DNA of 64,000 nucleotides from Serilophus lunatus (GCA_013399895.1 VXBA01002157.1:62001-126000), one strand, 5' to 3'; shown: positions 35,852 through 49,465, numbered from the stretch's first letter. Notes: a model not told the origin generated them from the letters alone. Translations and numbers: made by a program.

Positions 35852-37220
35852 TGCAATGAGAAAGTACTGAAGAGAAAGGAATGAAAATATTTACTTTTTC
35901 TGTGATAACTAAACAAGCTCTTTCTGAAACTATAGAAAAAGCTTTCAAGTGTTGTATTTTAGTAGGCCTCATACCATATGTTTGCTTTATGATTTTATGA
36001 AGTCTAACTACTATTTATGTATTTAAAGCACTTCCATCATTCTGTTTATTTCTGAAGTACCTGTGGGGCATCAGCAGTAATTTTCCCCTCAGGCTGGTCA
36101 ATTTAAGATTAATCATGACCTATTGCAAGTAAGTATTCAGGGATGCACGTAATACAATATTCAGCAAATCCAACACTTGCTCCTTTAAAGCAAGTTCATA
36201 CTCTGCAATGAGTCACACATACAGTGTTTATCCAAGTTACCAGTGCTACAAGGAAAAAAAAAGCCCATTACATTTGCAAATACATAAAAATCACAGCTGT
36301 AAGCACCCAACTGCTTACATCAGGACTTGTTTCTAAGACTGGATATTGATTTTTTAATAATGTGTCATTATACCAATGTTGATACAGCAACTATCTTCCC
36401 GGAGTATGCAGTTTAATACTAAAAGGAAGCTGGCTTTAGGAAATATCAAATTCACACCCATTCACATGTTTTTTTAAACATCCTTCTTGGTCATGACTAC
36501 AGCAATGCAAAGCCACAACTGCTTTTTTTCCCACCTTGCACCTAATGAAGAAAATGGACTTGCCAGTTAGAAACAGCTCAATCTAAGGCAACAAGCTTTG
36601 CTGATCTGTTTCTTAATGAAATACTGCAGAACCTTTTCAATCGTTGCTGAAAACCAAGAGACTATGTTGGAAAAGATGCGTGTTTTTCAAACTTCACCCA
36701 TATGAGAAATCAGTGCACAAAAAAGTACACTATAGGCCTTTATCCTGGAATCAAATACATGTGGGGAAAACCATATGCTTGTGAAAAGCCTGATGACTTC
36801 ACTTAGATTGCCTAAGAAGTCTGAGGATAGGATCTGGCCCCAATTACAAACGTGGAGTGCAATTAGCACTGTAAACTCCCCGTCTTCATCTTTCAGATCC
36901 CTTTAGAGGGGGAAATTATTAAAATGATTAAATACGTGAGATGCATTTTAGCTAACAACTTGTACTTTGTACAAAACAGGATGTAAATATGTTAAAATCC
37001 ATTATGTTCAGATAGTGTGTTGCCAACGTATCAGTAGCATGCTCAACATCACACATTAGGTTTCCTACAACCATGCAATGAGAAATTGTCTTCATTCACA
37101 TACAGAATGCAACCAGCAGTAGTTCTCTAAAACAGCAAAGGTCTAGGGCTGGGTCTTTTAGCAGATAATGATCTGCTCTGATCCAGAAATCCTTTAAAAG
37201 GAGGAATTCAAAGGAAATAT
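35852..37220. other. Unique AT-rich non-coding DNA
   Basis: No frame above about 60 codons is convincing, and no repeat family or RNA gene is recognised. The sequence is AT-rich and may be conserved regulatory or ordinary intronic DNA. Confidence 0.65.
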
Positions 37221-37302
37221 TCATAGATTCAGAGTTCTGCAGTCTGAAGGGACAGCTAATCATTTGACCTTCTTCCATAAAACAGGCATGGAGCTTCCCC
37301 GC
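37221..37302 (-). mobile_element. Ancient CR1 3'-end fragment
   Basis: TCATAGATTCAGAGTTCTGC, then CTGAAGGGACAGCTAATCAT and CCATAAAACAGGCATGGAGC, follow the reverse complement of the 3' region of an older CR1 lineage. In that lineage, well known from turtles and crocodilians and also present in birds, the order is 'TCATAGATTC ... GAAGGGACC ... TAACACAGGCC..GAACTTCC'. This differs from the younger neognath-type CR1 tails elsewhere in the window. It therefore appears to be an old, diverged copy of about 80 bp, without coding sequence. Confidence 0.6.
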
Positions 37303-40056
37303 CTACATTGATGCAGCTGTAAGAGGCATCAATGAGAGAATCTCCTAGAGTTAAAAACAAACCCATTAAAAAACCCCACAAACAACCCAGCCTCAGATTC
37401 AGCAGCCTGACACAAAGAAGGAAGCTACTGCAGCCCTAGGAACATTCTCCTATTCAGCAACCACTAGTGCTGTGTGAACACCTGCACCCTCTCACCTGGT
37501 CTGAATGAATTTACAGCCAGGCACTGCGTCTTGTTACACCTTGTCACCTTCCTCTACTCTTCAGCTCTTGACAAAGGGCCACTGGCAGCCTGAAATCCCA
37601 ACCATGGTTCAAAGCATCATAAAAAGCAGTATCACACATTATTACCTGAATCCACCGAGTCCTCCTGTCAACAACGATGTTTATGCAATCACATTTTTCT
37701 GTTTTTAAAAACTTCTCTCTTGCCTCATTGCTCTGTGTGAAAAACAACACAAAGAGAAAATCGATTAACTGCACTCAATTATCTATTACTTGCATTACAA
37801 CAATTTCCCACCAGATTTTTAGTTGTTTTCTGCTTCATCTCATAAAGACATTAAAGAAGAAGTCATCCTTTCCCCAAAATCACTCATTGACCAAACAGAA
37901 GCCACAGAGAGGTGGACGGGGTACTTGTAGCTGCACAGGAGAAATGTGGCTCTCCTGCACCCATATGGTCTGCCCTCTTCCCAGGGCATCCTGCCTGATA
38001 GCACTCGAGCCATGCCAAGCAGATGCCAGTAAAAGCAGAAATACCAGGGGAGAGAAAGCTACTTGAGTTTTGTTCAGTTTCAACAGTAAATATATGTCAC
38101 TACTAACCACAGCAGTGATGTAAAAATAATACTTGCAAAACTGCATTGACAGTAGATTATTTAATCATAAAGTTTCTCCAAACTTTGCATCTACGTTATC
38201 TAAGTAGTGACTCCACTTAAAATTCTCAAAAGGGTCTTTTAGTGTCTGTATTTACTCCTCGGTTCACATATTAGTAGCTTTAAGCTTTAGTGTTAAATTC
38301 TCTTGCTGATCCAGCAATGAACCAAAATGTAAATTTCATAGAAGACATTTCTACATTCAAATAAGGAAGAAAGAAAGCCCATATGGTAGAAACCCAACTG
38401 AAGGTACAGCCTCAAGCACTTCCTCCCTCCCACCTCCCCACCCTCTCTGAATGGCCAGAAGACACATCTAAGCAAAGAAAACTGAAATTTCAGTACTGGT
38501 AATGCCATTAAGTGTCATTATTTTGTTGCTTTCTCTGAAGGCAAACAAAACAAACCCTTCACTTAAGGAGATGCAGCTCCTGTACCATTTGTACACGATC
38601 CCTTACCTACCTCCACAAGAGCATATAAAATTAAGCCCAGACACACAGCATGTGGCGGAGGATACAGCTGCGATACCCTTCCCGCATTTCAGGGCTTGGG
38701 CATTTGGCATACTCTGTCCATTGTCAACATGGATGCCTGCCAACAAGTTCAGTTGCAAGATTTTGGTCGCAGTGACCTGATTGAGCCATTCCTGAAAAAA
38801 AATGCTCTAAAGACCAAATTCTGGCAACCTCCAAAAGAGATTTTTAAACCTGCACTCAGCCAGATGCCACACTAACCAAAGAGTATGGTCTAGTCCAGGG
38901 CTGAAAAGGGAAGTGACCTCTGCCTCTGGCTGTGAACCTGAGTAGGGCCACTTCCCAAGTTAAGACAGGGACCAGCTCTCTCTCCTGCTCCAGGTGACCT
39001 CTCTATAGCAGCCTGGTGCCATCCTATGCTCAGCACAGAACAGCCAAGAGCTGGGCCAGGAGGCAGCAGGTTAAAACACATCCAAACAAGTAATTTCACT
39101 AACGGGAACAGAAAACTAGAGGTAGGATGGGGGGGAGAGTGAGAACCTGGTAGGCACAGAGGGCTGGATGGCGGCTCTGCAGCTGCAGCACTGCAAACGA
39201 ACGACTTTCAAGTCTCCATGACACCAGCAGACACTGTTTGCCATTAGTTTGCTTCCTGTAAAAATCTCTGCTGAGAACACAGATAAGTTCAAGCACTCAT
39301 CTCTCAAAAGGGAGGGAAATGTGGCCGGTGAGTACTGTCTGCTGTGGCTGCCTTCACTCTTGGTATGCTGGATGTACCTGAGCCATGCATCAGGGCTGGG
39401 AGCTAAAAGCGCGTGACAGCTCTAGCAGCTGTTGGCAGCAAGGATGGCAGTCACCCTGACACTCCCTGCCGCCCTCTCAGCACCCAGGCAGATGACCTGT
39501 GCCTTGGAGAGATGCCACACAGCTCTCACGCAGCAGTGTGCCAGTCATTTAAACCCAGCATCTCTCAAGTGGCCAATAACAAGTTCCTAACCAACCTGAA
39601 ACCCTGGCTTCTCTCAACTAAAAGTAATGAACAGTCACAGCAGAAGGGAACTGCATTTCCAGTACATGAAATACTACATAGCACAGAGACATGTCAGCAG
39701 CAAGGCTGTAAGATCCTCAGGATCCTTTGTGCTCTCTTCCTGTAAAGAAGTTGTGGCGTTTCCCAAATTATTTGTCAAACCCTCAAGCCTGTCACTGGTA
39801 ACCAGAGTAAAATCATGAGGAAATGACAAAATACTTCAGCAGGATTTGAATGGTGTGCCATAAATAAAAATTTGGGCCAAACATGGGACAGCAGTAAAAA
39901 ACCAAGATGCTGAGTAGGGAGTTTGCCCAGGGCTTGCAGCTACAGCTGTACCCTTGGCACTAGGCAGGGGACTTGCATAAAGAGTGTGATTACATACTCG
40001 AAAACTGTCCATGTCTGCACAGATCCATTTTACATGAGTCACATTCTGAACTTAGT
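37303..40056. other. Unique non-coding DNA
   Basis: No gene is recognised. The largest frames are 129 codons (37677-38066 +) and 110 codons (39413-39745 +); neither has recognisable domains. GC-richer patches at 38880-39060 and 39120-39500 lack CpG enrichment. A minus-strand quadruplex motif is listed separately. Confidence 0.65.
38425..38443 (-). other. G-quadruplex motif (- strand)
   Basis: C-runs at 38425-38427, 38429-38431, 38436-38439 and 38441-38443 with loops of 1, 4 and 1 bases give a compact quadruplex motif on the minus strand. No CpG island or gene feature lies next to it. Confidence 0.55.
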
Positions 40057-40104
40057 TATAGAATCACAGAATGGTTTGGGTTGGAAGGGACCTTAAAGAT
40101 CTTC
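40057..40104 (-). mobile_element. CR1 LINE, minimal 3'-end fragment
   Basis: TAGAATCACAGAATGGTTTG, then GGTTGGAAGGGACCTTAAAG and ATCTT, is the reverse complement of the last roughly 45 bp of an avian CR1, including the ATTCTGTGATTCTA tail. Identity to the common 3' end is very high, so the fragment is recent or well conserved. The homology stops abruptly after about 48 bp, which indicates extreme 5' truncation at insertion. Confidence 0.85.
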
Positions 40105-40256
40105 TATAATGTTGCAATGGATTTGCGTATGAAAATAAAATTAACAGCAAATAGCTGAAACCATCTTAGATACTATGCTACCTTACCCATTCATAGTATA
40201 TAAGGGAGCACAGGTCTACAGTCAATCAAATCCACAACACAGGAAGACAGACCTTA

Positions 40257-40304
40257 AAGGTAAATAATTCAGGACTTGAATTCTTTAAGGTAAATAATTC
40301 AAGG
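40257..40304 (+). repeat. Imperfect 30-bp-period tandem duplication
   Basis: The word AAGGTAAATAATTCA occurs at 40257-40271 and again at 40287-40301, giving a period of 30 bases. The intervening sequence is only partly similar. It lies about 150 bp to the right of the CR1 scrap at 40057 and looks like a small local duplication. Confidence 0.6.
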
Positions 40305-43300
40305 CTGTGATGAATTCGCTGACTGTAAACAGGGAGTTCCACTGCTAGGAACCCTGCAAACTGCCCTACATCCAATCCTCGGGAGTGCAGAGCAGAAAAC
40401 TGTCAGCAGAAACATGCCTCAAACATTCAGGGCTATAGCAACAACGACTCTAAAGGCAAAAGGAGCCTTGGATGAAAAAGGTAGCTCTGAAGGCTGGTTC
40501 CAGCGCTCCACACTGTGCCCATGAGCTGCTAAGAAGGAGGTGCCAGTTCAGAACATCACTTGGGCAAACAGTGAGGCAACTGTGAAGCAAAGAAGCGGAT
40601 CCATGTTGCATCCAAAGAAGCATTGGAAAAACCCCTCAAAGACGGCCAACACAGCAGTTTGGTCTAGCAGTGCTAAAACCACACAAGTCTATGGAGTGAG
40701 GCTATAAGCTCTTTGCTAAATATGACAGCCCATAGATGAAAAGGAACCAGACAAACCCGAGTCCTCCTCACTTCACAATCTCTCTTCCATACCCTCTTTG
40801 ACTGACTGTTATCAAGTGCTTTTATCAACACCTGGGAATTCCTGTGCCTCCATCAAAAAGCATCACAGCCAGACAAATGCCATCAACAAACCAAAGTATA
40901 AATCCTCATAAATTCTTAAATGACCAGCCAATCTCAGCCTTTCCAGCCTGCACCCTCTCGTTTCAAGGAGCATGCACAAGCAGCAACTATCCCTCATCAA
41001 GCAAGGAAACTGTATTAAAGTGGAGGTACAGCAAATTGTCAGTTATACAATGCTGTTACTGCTAAAAAACTCAAGAGGATTTTTATGGTGTCTCACACAT
41101 GCAAAAAGCAGTATGTAAAAACACCCTGGAGTTGCCTCACACCCTCTTACGAGACCTACGTGAAACCAGACTGTGGAAGAAAATCCTGCCTTTCTCTGCC
41201 AGACAAGGGCACACCAACACCAATATCCAAGCCACTGCAAGGTTGTGACAAGCCTGGAAACACTGTATGGGAACATGCCCACAGATCAGCAGTCCAAAAC
41301 ACAACGGCTGTTTTTGCTCCATGCCCAACAGAGATCCCCAGAAGAGATCTGGGTCACCACCAGGAAGCTGGAGTTATCCCAGCACCCTCATCTTTCAGGT
41401 AGTGCTCCTGAAAGGGGAAACAAATAAGCAGTGAGGTACCATCTGACAAGACACTGGGTGTAAACAAATCTAACGAGTGTGGGTCTTTTTGCACCCTCTC
41501 AATACAAAGATACATATGGAAAAAAACCTCAACCAATATCACCTGATATTGCAAACTGTTTTCAGAAAGAGTTTGCTGCAAATGCAGGGTTCAGACTGCA
41601 GTGTCTCAGGAGCTGGCAAATACACCTTCGTTGCCAAAGTCTGCCTCCTCCTAAACAACAGGCTCAAAAGTAATTGTTTGCATATCCTGTACTTCAAAAC
41701 TGAAATCCCAAAGTTGGGGAAGAAAAAAGCTAGCAAGACAGTGAAATATCAATTTTAAACCTATGTTGTTTGAAAATTAAATGCCCTGAGTCTCCACATA
41801 ACCCAGTAGCCACTGCTTAACCAGATGCAGGACTGAAAACTGAATCAACCTTCCATCTCTGCTGACCAAAGCTTTTGCAATCTTCCTGTATACAATTTCC
41901 TTGTTTACATCTCATAGTACAGGAGTTCAACTTTTGGAGAAACATGAATGGCAAACCTAGAAAGTGAAATGTGATATTATTTGCAGAATAGGAGAGCATG
42001 CCGTTCACAATGATTTGTAGGCGCACACATCCCAATCCTGTTCCTCCGTCCAACACCCACTCCTGAAATCCTGTACCAACTAGATTAGCCGATGTGCACA
42101 TGCCTGCGCTCTTGCGGAAACAATAGTCTCTTTCAGTCCACACAATCTTCTGAAGAACCAGGCAAAAAAGTCATGAGAGAAGTTAGGAAATATCTGCAGA
42201 AAACAGTACACACGATGAAAAGGCGGAACAAGCCTTTTAACATGCACAAAATGTACATGGAGGATAAGTGCAGAACTTTGTTACCTAGCCCCTCTTCCAA
42301 AGGGCTTCTCCCTCCCCCCCCCGCCCCCCCCCGGATGGAAAAGGAGCTTGTTGAAACTACTTTAGAAAATAAAATACTGGGGTGGTGGAACAGCTCACTT
42401 ACAAACAGATTGCTACAGGCAAAATCGAGCTCTGGGAGCTGTGTGGCAGACCTGGGAGCCTGTAAATGCTCCTCTTACGTGCTGGCATCTCCTGCAGTGG
42501 CAGGGTGGATGAGCCCTCCTGTCCCCAGTGCTCCTTCCTTCATTCCCCCCCCAAGCACCACTCTGCTGCTGCAGAGGGCACAGAACTAGTTTTAATTAAT
42601 CCAGCACAAGGTTTGAGCTGCCTCAGGGTTAAGCTAAACATTTTCTGTCTTTAACAACTACGGCAGATCTAACTACAGAAAAAAACACTTCACCACAAGG
42701 CTAGGGAATTGAGGACAGAAAAGAAGTGCAAGAGAGCCACTCCTGACCTCTCAAAATTTTGCCTCCAGAGGACTCAAAAATAAGAAACTGAATTTTTAAT
42801 CAGCTGGGAAATGGGGCAGGAAGATTCACTCTCAGTAACATTATGATTGTGAATATTACATAAAAGGCATTATGGAGTCGTACCATTCACCTTCTGTTTC
42901 AAACTGTAGGCCTCCAAATGACATACCAAAAAAATCCACCTCCCCACACTATTAGGAAAGCACTAAGCACTCACACATTTAAAAGGAATACAGTTCTACT
43001 AGTCCTCGTTTCTGCTCTTGCTAGGGGCTGTAGCTCCTGCAGGAAACACATGCTCCTGTAACAAAGCGAGTATTCTTTGTATGTACTCACACTGCCTATT
43101 ATTTTCTAATCATCTGGTATCCATCTTCCTACAGGATTGCTTATGTTAAGGCAAATACTAGCATAAGCCCTGCAAAAGAACACTGACTACTGTTCTGTGT
43201 GAATGCTGAGAAAGTCAATAGTGGCAAACGTGGCTTGAACTCTGCCTCTGCCTTGGGCCGAGAAGTCCATACAACCACTGGCATCTCACCTCGTGTGCCT

Positions 43301-43780
43301 CCCCTAAGATCATGCTTACTCTCTGCAGAATTTTACTACACAGTTCATCTAGACCTGGTGGTGTTTTTCAAACTGTAGGAGTGAGTCAAAGCATATTTTG
43401 ATGTGTCTGATTGCAGAGACCATATGAGGATGTGAGACTTGATCACAGAAGAATACAAGTTGCTTTTCCATTTCACAGCTCTGAGCATCAAAAAGGGTGT
43501 GTAGGACCCTGATACATACCAGATGTTTTAAAGTAAGGTGGAAAAACTGGTGTGGACACATTTGTCCATCATGAAAGCTTCCCGACAGCTACCAACCGGC
43601 CCTGCTACAGTGAGCAGGTGTGTTCTGCCTGTGAAAGATTACAAGCCTAATGGAACATGAGTCTTCACAGCCTTCATGCACATGTATATTCCTGCTCTGA
43701 ATCCTGCTCTCTTTTCCTGAAAATTGACAAGTCCATCAGTATGATGTGAGAAAGCCTCAAAACAGAACTCATTTTTTTTA
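40305..43780. other. Unique non-coding DNA
   Basis: No recognisable exon or RNA gene. The longest frame in the whole window (165 codons, 42092-42589 +) lies here, but it runs through the poly-C tract at 42311-42332, has no recognisable domain and shows no sign of real coding. The remaining frames are below 110 codons. Confidence 0.65.
42311..42332 (+). repeat. Poly-C tract
   Basis: Two runs of nine C separated by one G (42314-42322 and 42324-42332), preceded by CCT. On the minus strand this is a G-tract with quadruplex potential. Such homopolymers are also prone to assembly length errors. Confidence 0.85.
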
Positions 43781-44028
43781 GAGAATCACAGAATATGTCA
43801 AGTTGGAAGGGATCCAGAAGGATAATCAAGTCCAACTCCTGACTATGCACAGGACCATCCCCAGGAGTCACACCACATGCCTCAGAGTACTGTCCAAATG
43901 CCTCTTGATCTCTGAGGCCCGGAGCTGTGACCACTTCCCTGGGGCATCTGTTCCAGTGCCCAACCCCATTCTGAGTGAAGAACCTTTTTCTAATATCTAA
44001 CCTAAACTTCCCCTGACACAACTTCAGT
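43781..44028 (-). mobile_element. CR1 LINE, 5'-truncated copy
   Basis: This is the reverse complement of a CR1 3' region. Reading leftwards it begins inside the end of ORF2 (CQGKFRLDIRKRFF, HWNRCPREVV). It continues through a 3' UTR of the subfamily containing the equivalent of GGACTTGATTATCCTTCTGG and ends in an ATTCTGTGATTCT-type tail (reverse complement of 43781-43795). The RT frame is altered soon after the PREVV word, consistent with age. The copy is about 250 bp long and cannot move. Confidence 0.9.
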
Positions 44029-47000
44029 GTTTGGGCTGGAGCATATCCATGGTTTCACAAAGTTTCACATTCAAACTAAAAAATGAAAGGGCAAAATTTT
44101 TGTTTATTTCTAGCAGGTCTTGAGTCAGTTTCCTTCAGAAAGTTTTGTTCAAAATTTGTGTTTGGATTTAAAAAAATTAAATAAACTAGGTTTTCACCTC
44201 AGCTACAACCCTTACTGACAGTGCACTCTACAAATATGTATGGAGATTTCACATCTTTGTCCTGAAAAGACAAGTTTCATGACACTGGATGTTGTTTTCT
44301 TTCTCAATAAAAGGGAAACTTCATCATTAAAACAAAAAGAAAAGAAGAAAATAACAAGTAGCCCTTTAGAAAAGCACTATTTCAGAGTAACAGGAATATG
44401 CACCTCTTTAAATTGGCCCCTGGGGTGAAGCTCACCGCAGAGATCAAGTCTTTCCAAGGACTTGGGATGAAGCTTGGAGAGTTCAAAATACTGCTGAGAG
44501 TGGACATCATTGCTCTGGACTGCACAGTGTCGGGGTGCATGAAGGCAAAACTCCTACATCAGCTGTAACGCCTCCTAGGATGAGAAGCCCCAGGGACTCT
44601 GGGTACCACAAGAGCACACACTTTCAAGAGCTTAAAGACAACATGATGATGTAAGTCACTGATGACAGAGACAGACTGGTAACTTTTTCACTGGTGACTC
44701 TGTAGCTCCTATTTCCATAGCCCATACTGGTTCAAAAAATACCACAGGGCATGCACGGCAGAAAAAGGAGTCTCTCAGGCCAGGGTCCAACAAATATATA
44801 CACAGGTGAAGGGCAGTGAGGGCTAGGATTGTTCAGAAATACATTTAGTGCAGGTAGCTCAGTGTGCAAGCTGCACACTGGGTGGCAGGAGCCTCAGACA
44901 AGAGGCCACAAACTGGCACCAACCACTTGCACAACAAAAGGCGCAGCGACCAGTAGCACTAGCCAGATGATTGGACACTTGGAGGCATACCAGGAGCCAG
45001 TCAATCAGCAGGAAGACCTAAGACTATCTCGTGCATAGACTGCAAGCATATAAAAGCCCAAGGTTTCATTTCATTGATGTCTTCAAGCTGTTTCTGTTCT
45101 ACTGCACTTTGATTCAACTGGTTTAGGGATCTGGATGTCTGGGACTGTGCTATGGAAAACCTGGTGCTGAGGTGCTAAAGAAACTTTGTCTGACCACGTG
45201 AGTGCCGTGTGTGTAGGGAGTCAAGCAGGGCACTGGTCAGGTCACTGAAGCCAACCACTGTGAAAGGGCTTTGGTCCCAACAGTGAAAGTCTCCAGTGAT
45301 GGGACTGTGCCTGCTGGAGTGCACCCTGAATGATCAGACAGAAACCTTTACTTAACAAGGATCTCTCAAGCCACTCTTATCCAATCCAAAACAACTTTTT
45401 CACTGAACACTACCTCAATTCTTTTTCTACATAATGTTTACAATCATAAAAGGAGGTTCTGAGGACCTACCTAGGACTTGTGAGGTGACAGATTTTTTTT
45501 TCCTCACAATCCAGTTGAAGAGCATTTATGTCTGTTATTTTCTTTTCATGTTCCTGTGTGCACATGCACTGGCTCCTTCTTTCAGCCTGGCTCTGCCTGA
45601 GGACGAAGCAGAACTGCCAGCTCCTTCAGCACTAGGAGGGAAGCGCTGCGTAGGGCTCGCACTGAAACCACTCATTCTCACACAGAAGTAGAGATAATCC
45701 TTTGCCCAACAAATAGCTCATTTTCTTTCTTGTTGCTCCAGAAATAAATAAATGAATGAATGAAGTTCACTTTTTCTGAACACCACCTTCTGCTTTTATT
45801 GAGAACTTCAGTCACTGGTTCCAGCTGCATCTCCTTGCCCTATGAGACAATGGTTAAAGTTGCCAGGTCTGATTTCCAAGTCCCCAGCTATAAGTCTTTT
45901 CGAGGAAAAAACACTGGATGCTATTAGTCCTATGAGAAAACATGTATTTAGTCCATAACCACGGGCTCCTGAAACACAGCTGTTAAGTGAAAATCTCAGT
46001 TTCTGAAATTTTCTTTCTGCTGGCTCATTATCTTTACTACATGCCAGCAGAAACCAGAGTCCCTGCAGGCAGAGGGAGGAAGTCTTTATGCTTCCAGCTG
46101 CATCTAATGCTGGCTAGTCAACCAGATGCAAAATATTGCATCAACCTTATGTTTCACTTCAAAGTTTCAAATTTTTCCTCTTACTGCTGGGACTAGGTGC
46201 TTGTGGTTTGAGTTACCACTGGGGAAATGGAATCTCACAGCCAACACTTCAGATTACTTCCCAACACTGCCCTCAAAAGAAAAACAACCAGAAGATATCA
46301 GACACAAAATGGCTTAAATCGGATACTTAGAAAATATTCTGTAATAAACAGACAATTAAGTGCAATTAATTGAAATGAAGATTGAAGCTCACAGTAAGTC
46401 ATTGTTTTCATCTTGAGAGTAGGATGGGATGCCTATGAAGCAGTTTTTGCCAAGAAGCTCTGACCACTAAACTTAATCCTGTAGGTACTGACTTCATGCC
46501 ATTGTTGTCTTCTAGCCAGACTGTTCCAGTTAAGCAGCCTTGAATATTTTCATCAGAATCCACAGACTGAAACTCGATTTTTAAGTATAGTCATGCACGG
46601 GGAAAAAAAAATTCAACTTGCCAATGAAGAACAAAAATACCGGATCAATGAGCATACAGTCCTAGAAATAAAGCCTTAATCCCTCATTTCCTAAGAAAGT
46701 TCTTTAAAAGAAATGTTTATGTTTAAACTTAAAGTTATGTTCAACATTAATCTTAGGGAATTTTACAACAGAATATAGTAATTTTAAAAGCATTCTACAG
46801 TCTTAATGAATTCCTAGAACCCATAGACAGAAATTAAATAGGGGGAACCTAGAGTGTTGGCTAGACATATTTCAATATTTGTTTCCATAGAAACAAGCCT
46901 GTAGAGTTAGGGTTTGGCGTTATCCTTGCTATAAAATATTAAACTTCTTACAGTTTTTGCATATGTATATTATGGCAAGAACACTGTCAATCCTGATAAA

Positions 47001-49192
47001 GCCCAAAGCATCTTAATTATTTAACAGGATTTTAGCTTTCTTTTCCTTTTTTAAACAGAGTATCTGTTAATTTTTTTTCCTTAATAAACTGTATGTTAAC
47101 ATTTTCCAGCATGAGACACTTCTGGCTGACATAATAATATACAGGAGATAGAGACTTATTTTTCCTCTATGTTGTGGAAAACTTACAGATAAAAGGAACA
47201 CACACATATTCTAGTAAACAAGATTCACCAGTAACTACAAAAATTACATCAGTTAGCACCTGTGATAATTTTACCCACGAATAGTATATTAAATGTTATA
47301 TTTCATTTGAAAAACAAATTCATACTTCAAATTTGGTGGTTTTGTTTTCAAGTTTGGCAATAGAGACATACTGAAGTACAGAAGGGATCGAGATAACATC
47401 TCAGCATTTCAACGATATCAAATACTTCTGGCAGATGCCTGAGAAACGAAACAAATGCATTGTTCTTTCATGTTTCAGGTGAGCATCGACAGTTGCATTC
47501 AAGCCACACAGCACAACCAGCAGGCAAAAGGATCAGCAATTCCAACAAAGAGGAAGGAAGATGCTTACTCCACCAACACTCCTTCAAAAAGGATAGAGAA
47601 CAAGCCTGTTTAGACATCTTGAATGGTGGAGAGGACTGACGGCTCTGCATGACATTGAGAGCAGTCCTGAACATCGCTTGTTGTTGGGACACAAGCTCAG
47701 CCCGGAGCACTAGGCAAGACCAACACTTGAGCAAGCTCAAGTCAACATCTGCTGGGACTGGATGTGTGTAATTGACTTTGACCCTGATGAGTTCACAGCC
47801 AAAACTGGCTACATGTCATAGCCTTCATATTTGTTTGGATTCAAGAAAATCTGTTTACAGGAGGCTCAACACAAGTATCCCATATGATGAAAAACTTGGG
47901 AGTAAAAGCCATACACCACACAGTTGTTTCAATAGTACATTCCAGCACTGAAGTGGAGGAGGAGAAACACCAACAAAAGCAAAGCAAACCAGAACAAAGA
48001 CAAAAATTGAGCAAGACTGAAACATCCTCTTCTTCCAAGAATTAAACAATACCTTTTATGAATTGTAAAGACAAGCAGTGGGACTGCCACTTCCTAATGC
48101 TTCTGAGGCAGGTCCTCAAGCACAGGTTCTCTAACAGCCAATTAAATGTACACAGTTCTCACACTCACATGTATACCATCATCTTAAAAAAGCCCAACAG
48201 CCCTCTAAAATACGTAATAAATAATGGAAAAAATTAATCTTGAAGAATTGCTAGTCAACTCTTTAACTAATGGAAAATCTTCAACACTTCAAAGGGGAAA
48301 ATGGTAAGATGGCTTAATTTTATATGAGTAAGAATTTGAATGTCATTTCCTGCATGTGACATCAATTTGAATAACCTTGCATTTTTGTTTTCTTTGGTGT
48401 GGTTAACGGTGGAATCTTTGTAGAGCACATTTCTATGGCACTTACAGTTGAATGTTTATGTTTGGCAACTAACTGCTTTACATAATTCTGAACACAAAAA
48501 AACAGAAAGTGATTTTTCCTCTGCAAAGAGATTTAAAAAGGAGCGTGCTACTAGGGTTTTCAAAGGAAGAAAGATTGGAGAAAAACTATCCCAACACTCC
48601 AGGGAAAAATGAACAACTTCCTTTAACTGACTTTAGCTGCAGTGAGGGCACAACAAATTTATTTTACCTGAGTAGTTATGTACGCACGCAAAAGGCAGAG
48701 CAACACCGTATACTATAACGGAGTTCACACAAGTCCACGAAGGGCACCCCTATCAACCTGCAGTCCAGAAGTGGGGAGTGATTCACATGTCTGAATAAGT
48801 CATGGAATGATAAGAGATGCTGGCAGTACATGTTGCCAAAACTAAGGCATTGCACGCATGCATTCGAATGCAGAGCTATAAACCACAGAACTATAAGCCC
48901 CCTCAACACACCCTCTCGTAGGCTCTCCAGGCCAGGTTTGTTCCATAGAGAGCCCTACTCCACTGGACACAGGAGCTTCAGATCTTTCCAACTGATGCTG
49001 CAGGTGTCAACATCTCAGCATGTTTCCTCATCCTTCTCATGAAGCGTTTTTAAGCCAGAGGCTGATTGGGAGAATCATTACTGAGATGTGATGTAAAGTT
49101 TTCTGTAGAATTCATAGATACAAGTAAAATAAAGCAGATGGTCTATATATGTGTTTCAGGTGCATTTTGGAAGACAAGAGCTATCATTTTTA
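44029..49192. other. Unique non-coding DNA
   Basis: No gene is recognised. Frames are at most 90 codons; the minus-strand frame 47468-47740 was examined and not recognised. The stretch 46330-47440 is strongly AT-rich. Intron or intergenic DNA is most likely. Confidence 0.65.
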
Positions 49193-49465
49193 GATTATGG
49201 AATGGTTTGGTTTTGAAGGGATCTTCAAGATCATCTCGTTCCAACCCCCTTGCCATAGGCAGAAACATCTTCCATTAAACCAGGTTGCTTAGAGCCCATC
49301 TAATCCAGCCTTGAACACTTCCAGGAATGGGGCATCCACAGCTTTTCTAGGCAACTTGTTCCAGTGCCTCACCACTCTCACAGTGAAGAATTTGCTTCTA
49401 ATGCCTAATCTAAACCTATCCTCTTCCAGTTTCAAACCATTACCTCTTTTCCTACCACTACATTC
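49193..49465 (-). mobile_element. CR1 LINE, 5'-truncated copy (3' UTR only)
   Basis: The sequence follows the reverse complement of an avian CR1 3' end in order: GGAATGGTTTGGTTTTGAAG, GATCATCTCGTTCCAACCCC, CTTGAACACTTCCAGGAATG, GGCATCCACAGCTTTTCTAG, TTGTTCCAGTGCCTCACCAC, AAACCATTACCTCTTTTCCT. It covers the RT C-terminal end and 3' UTR of a subfamily different from the copy at 43781. Multiple substitutions and loss of the clean tail repeat suggest an older insertion of about 270 bp. Confidence 0.9.

Noticed and set aside
42092..42589. Longest open frame (165 codons, +)
   Set aside because: It runs through a poly-C tract, has no recognisable domain and starts in ordinary AT-rich DNA. A chance frame of this size is plausible in 64 kb read in six frames.
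47468..47740. 90-codon minus-strand frame
   Set aside because: Examined as a possible exon; no recognisable family, and I could not define convincing flanking splice sites.
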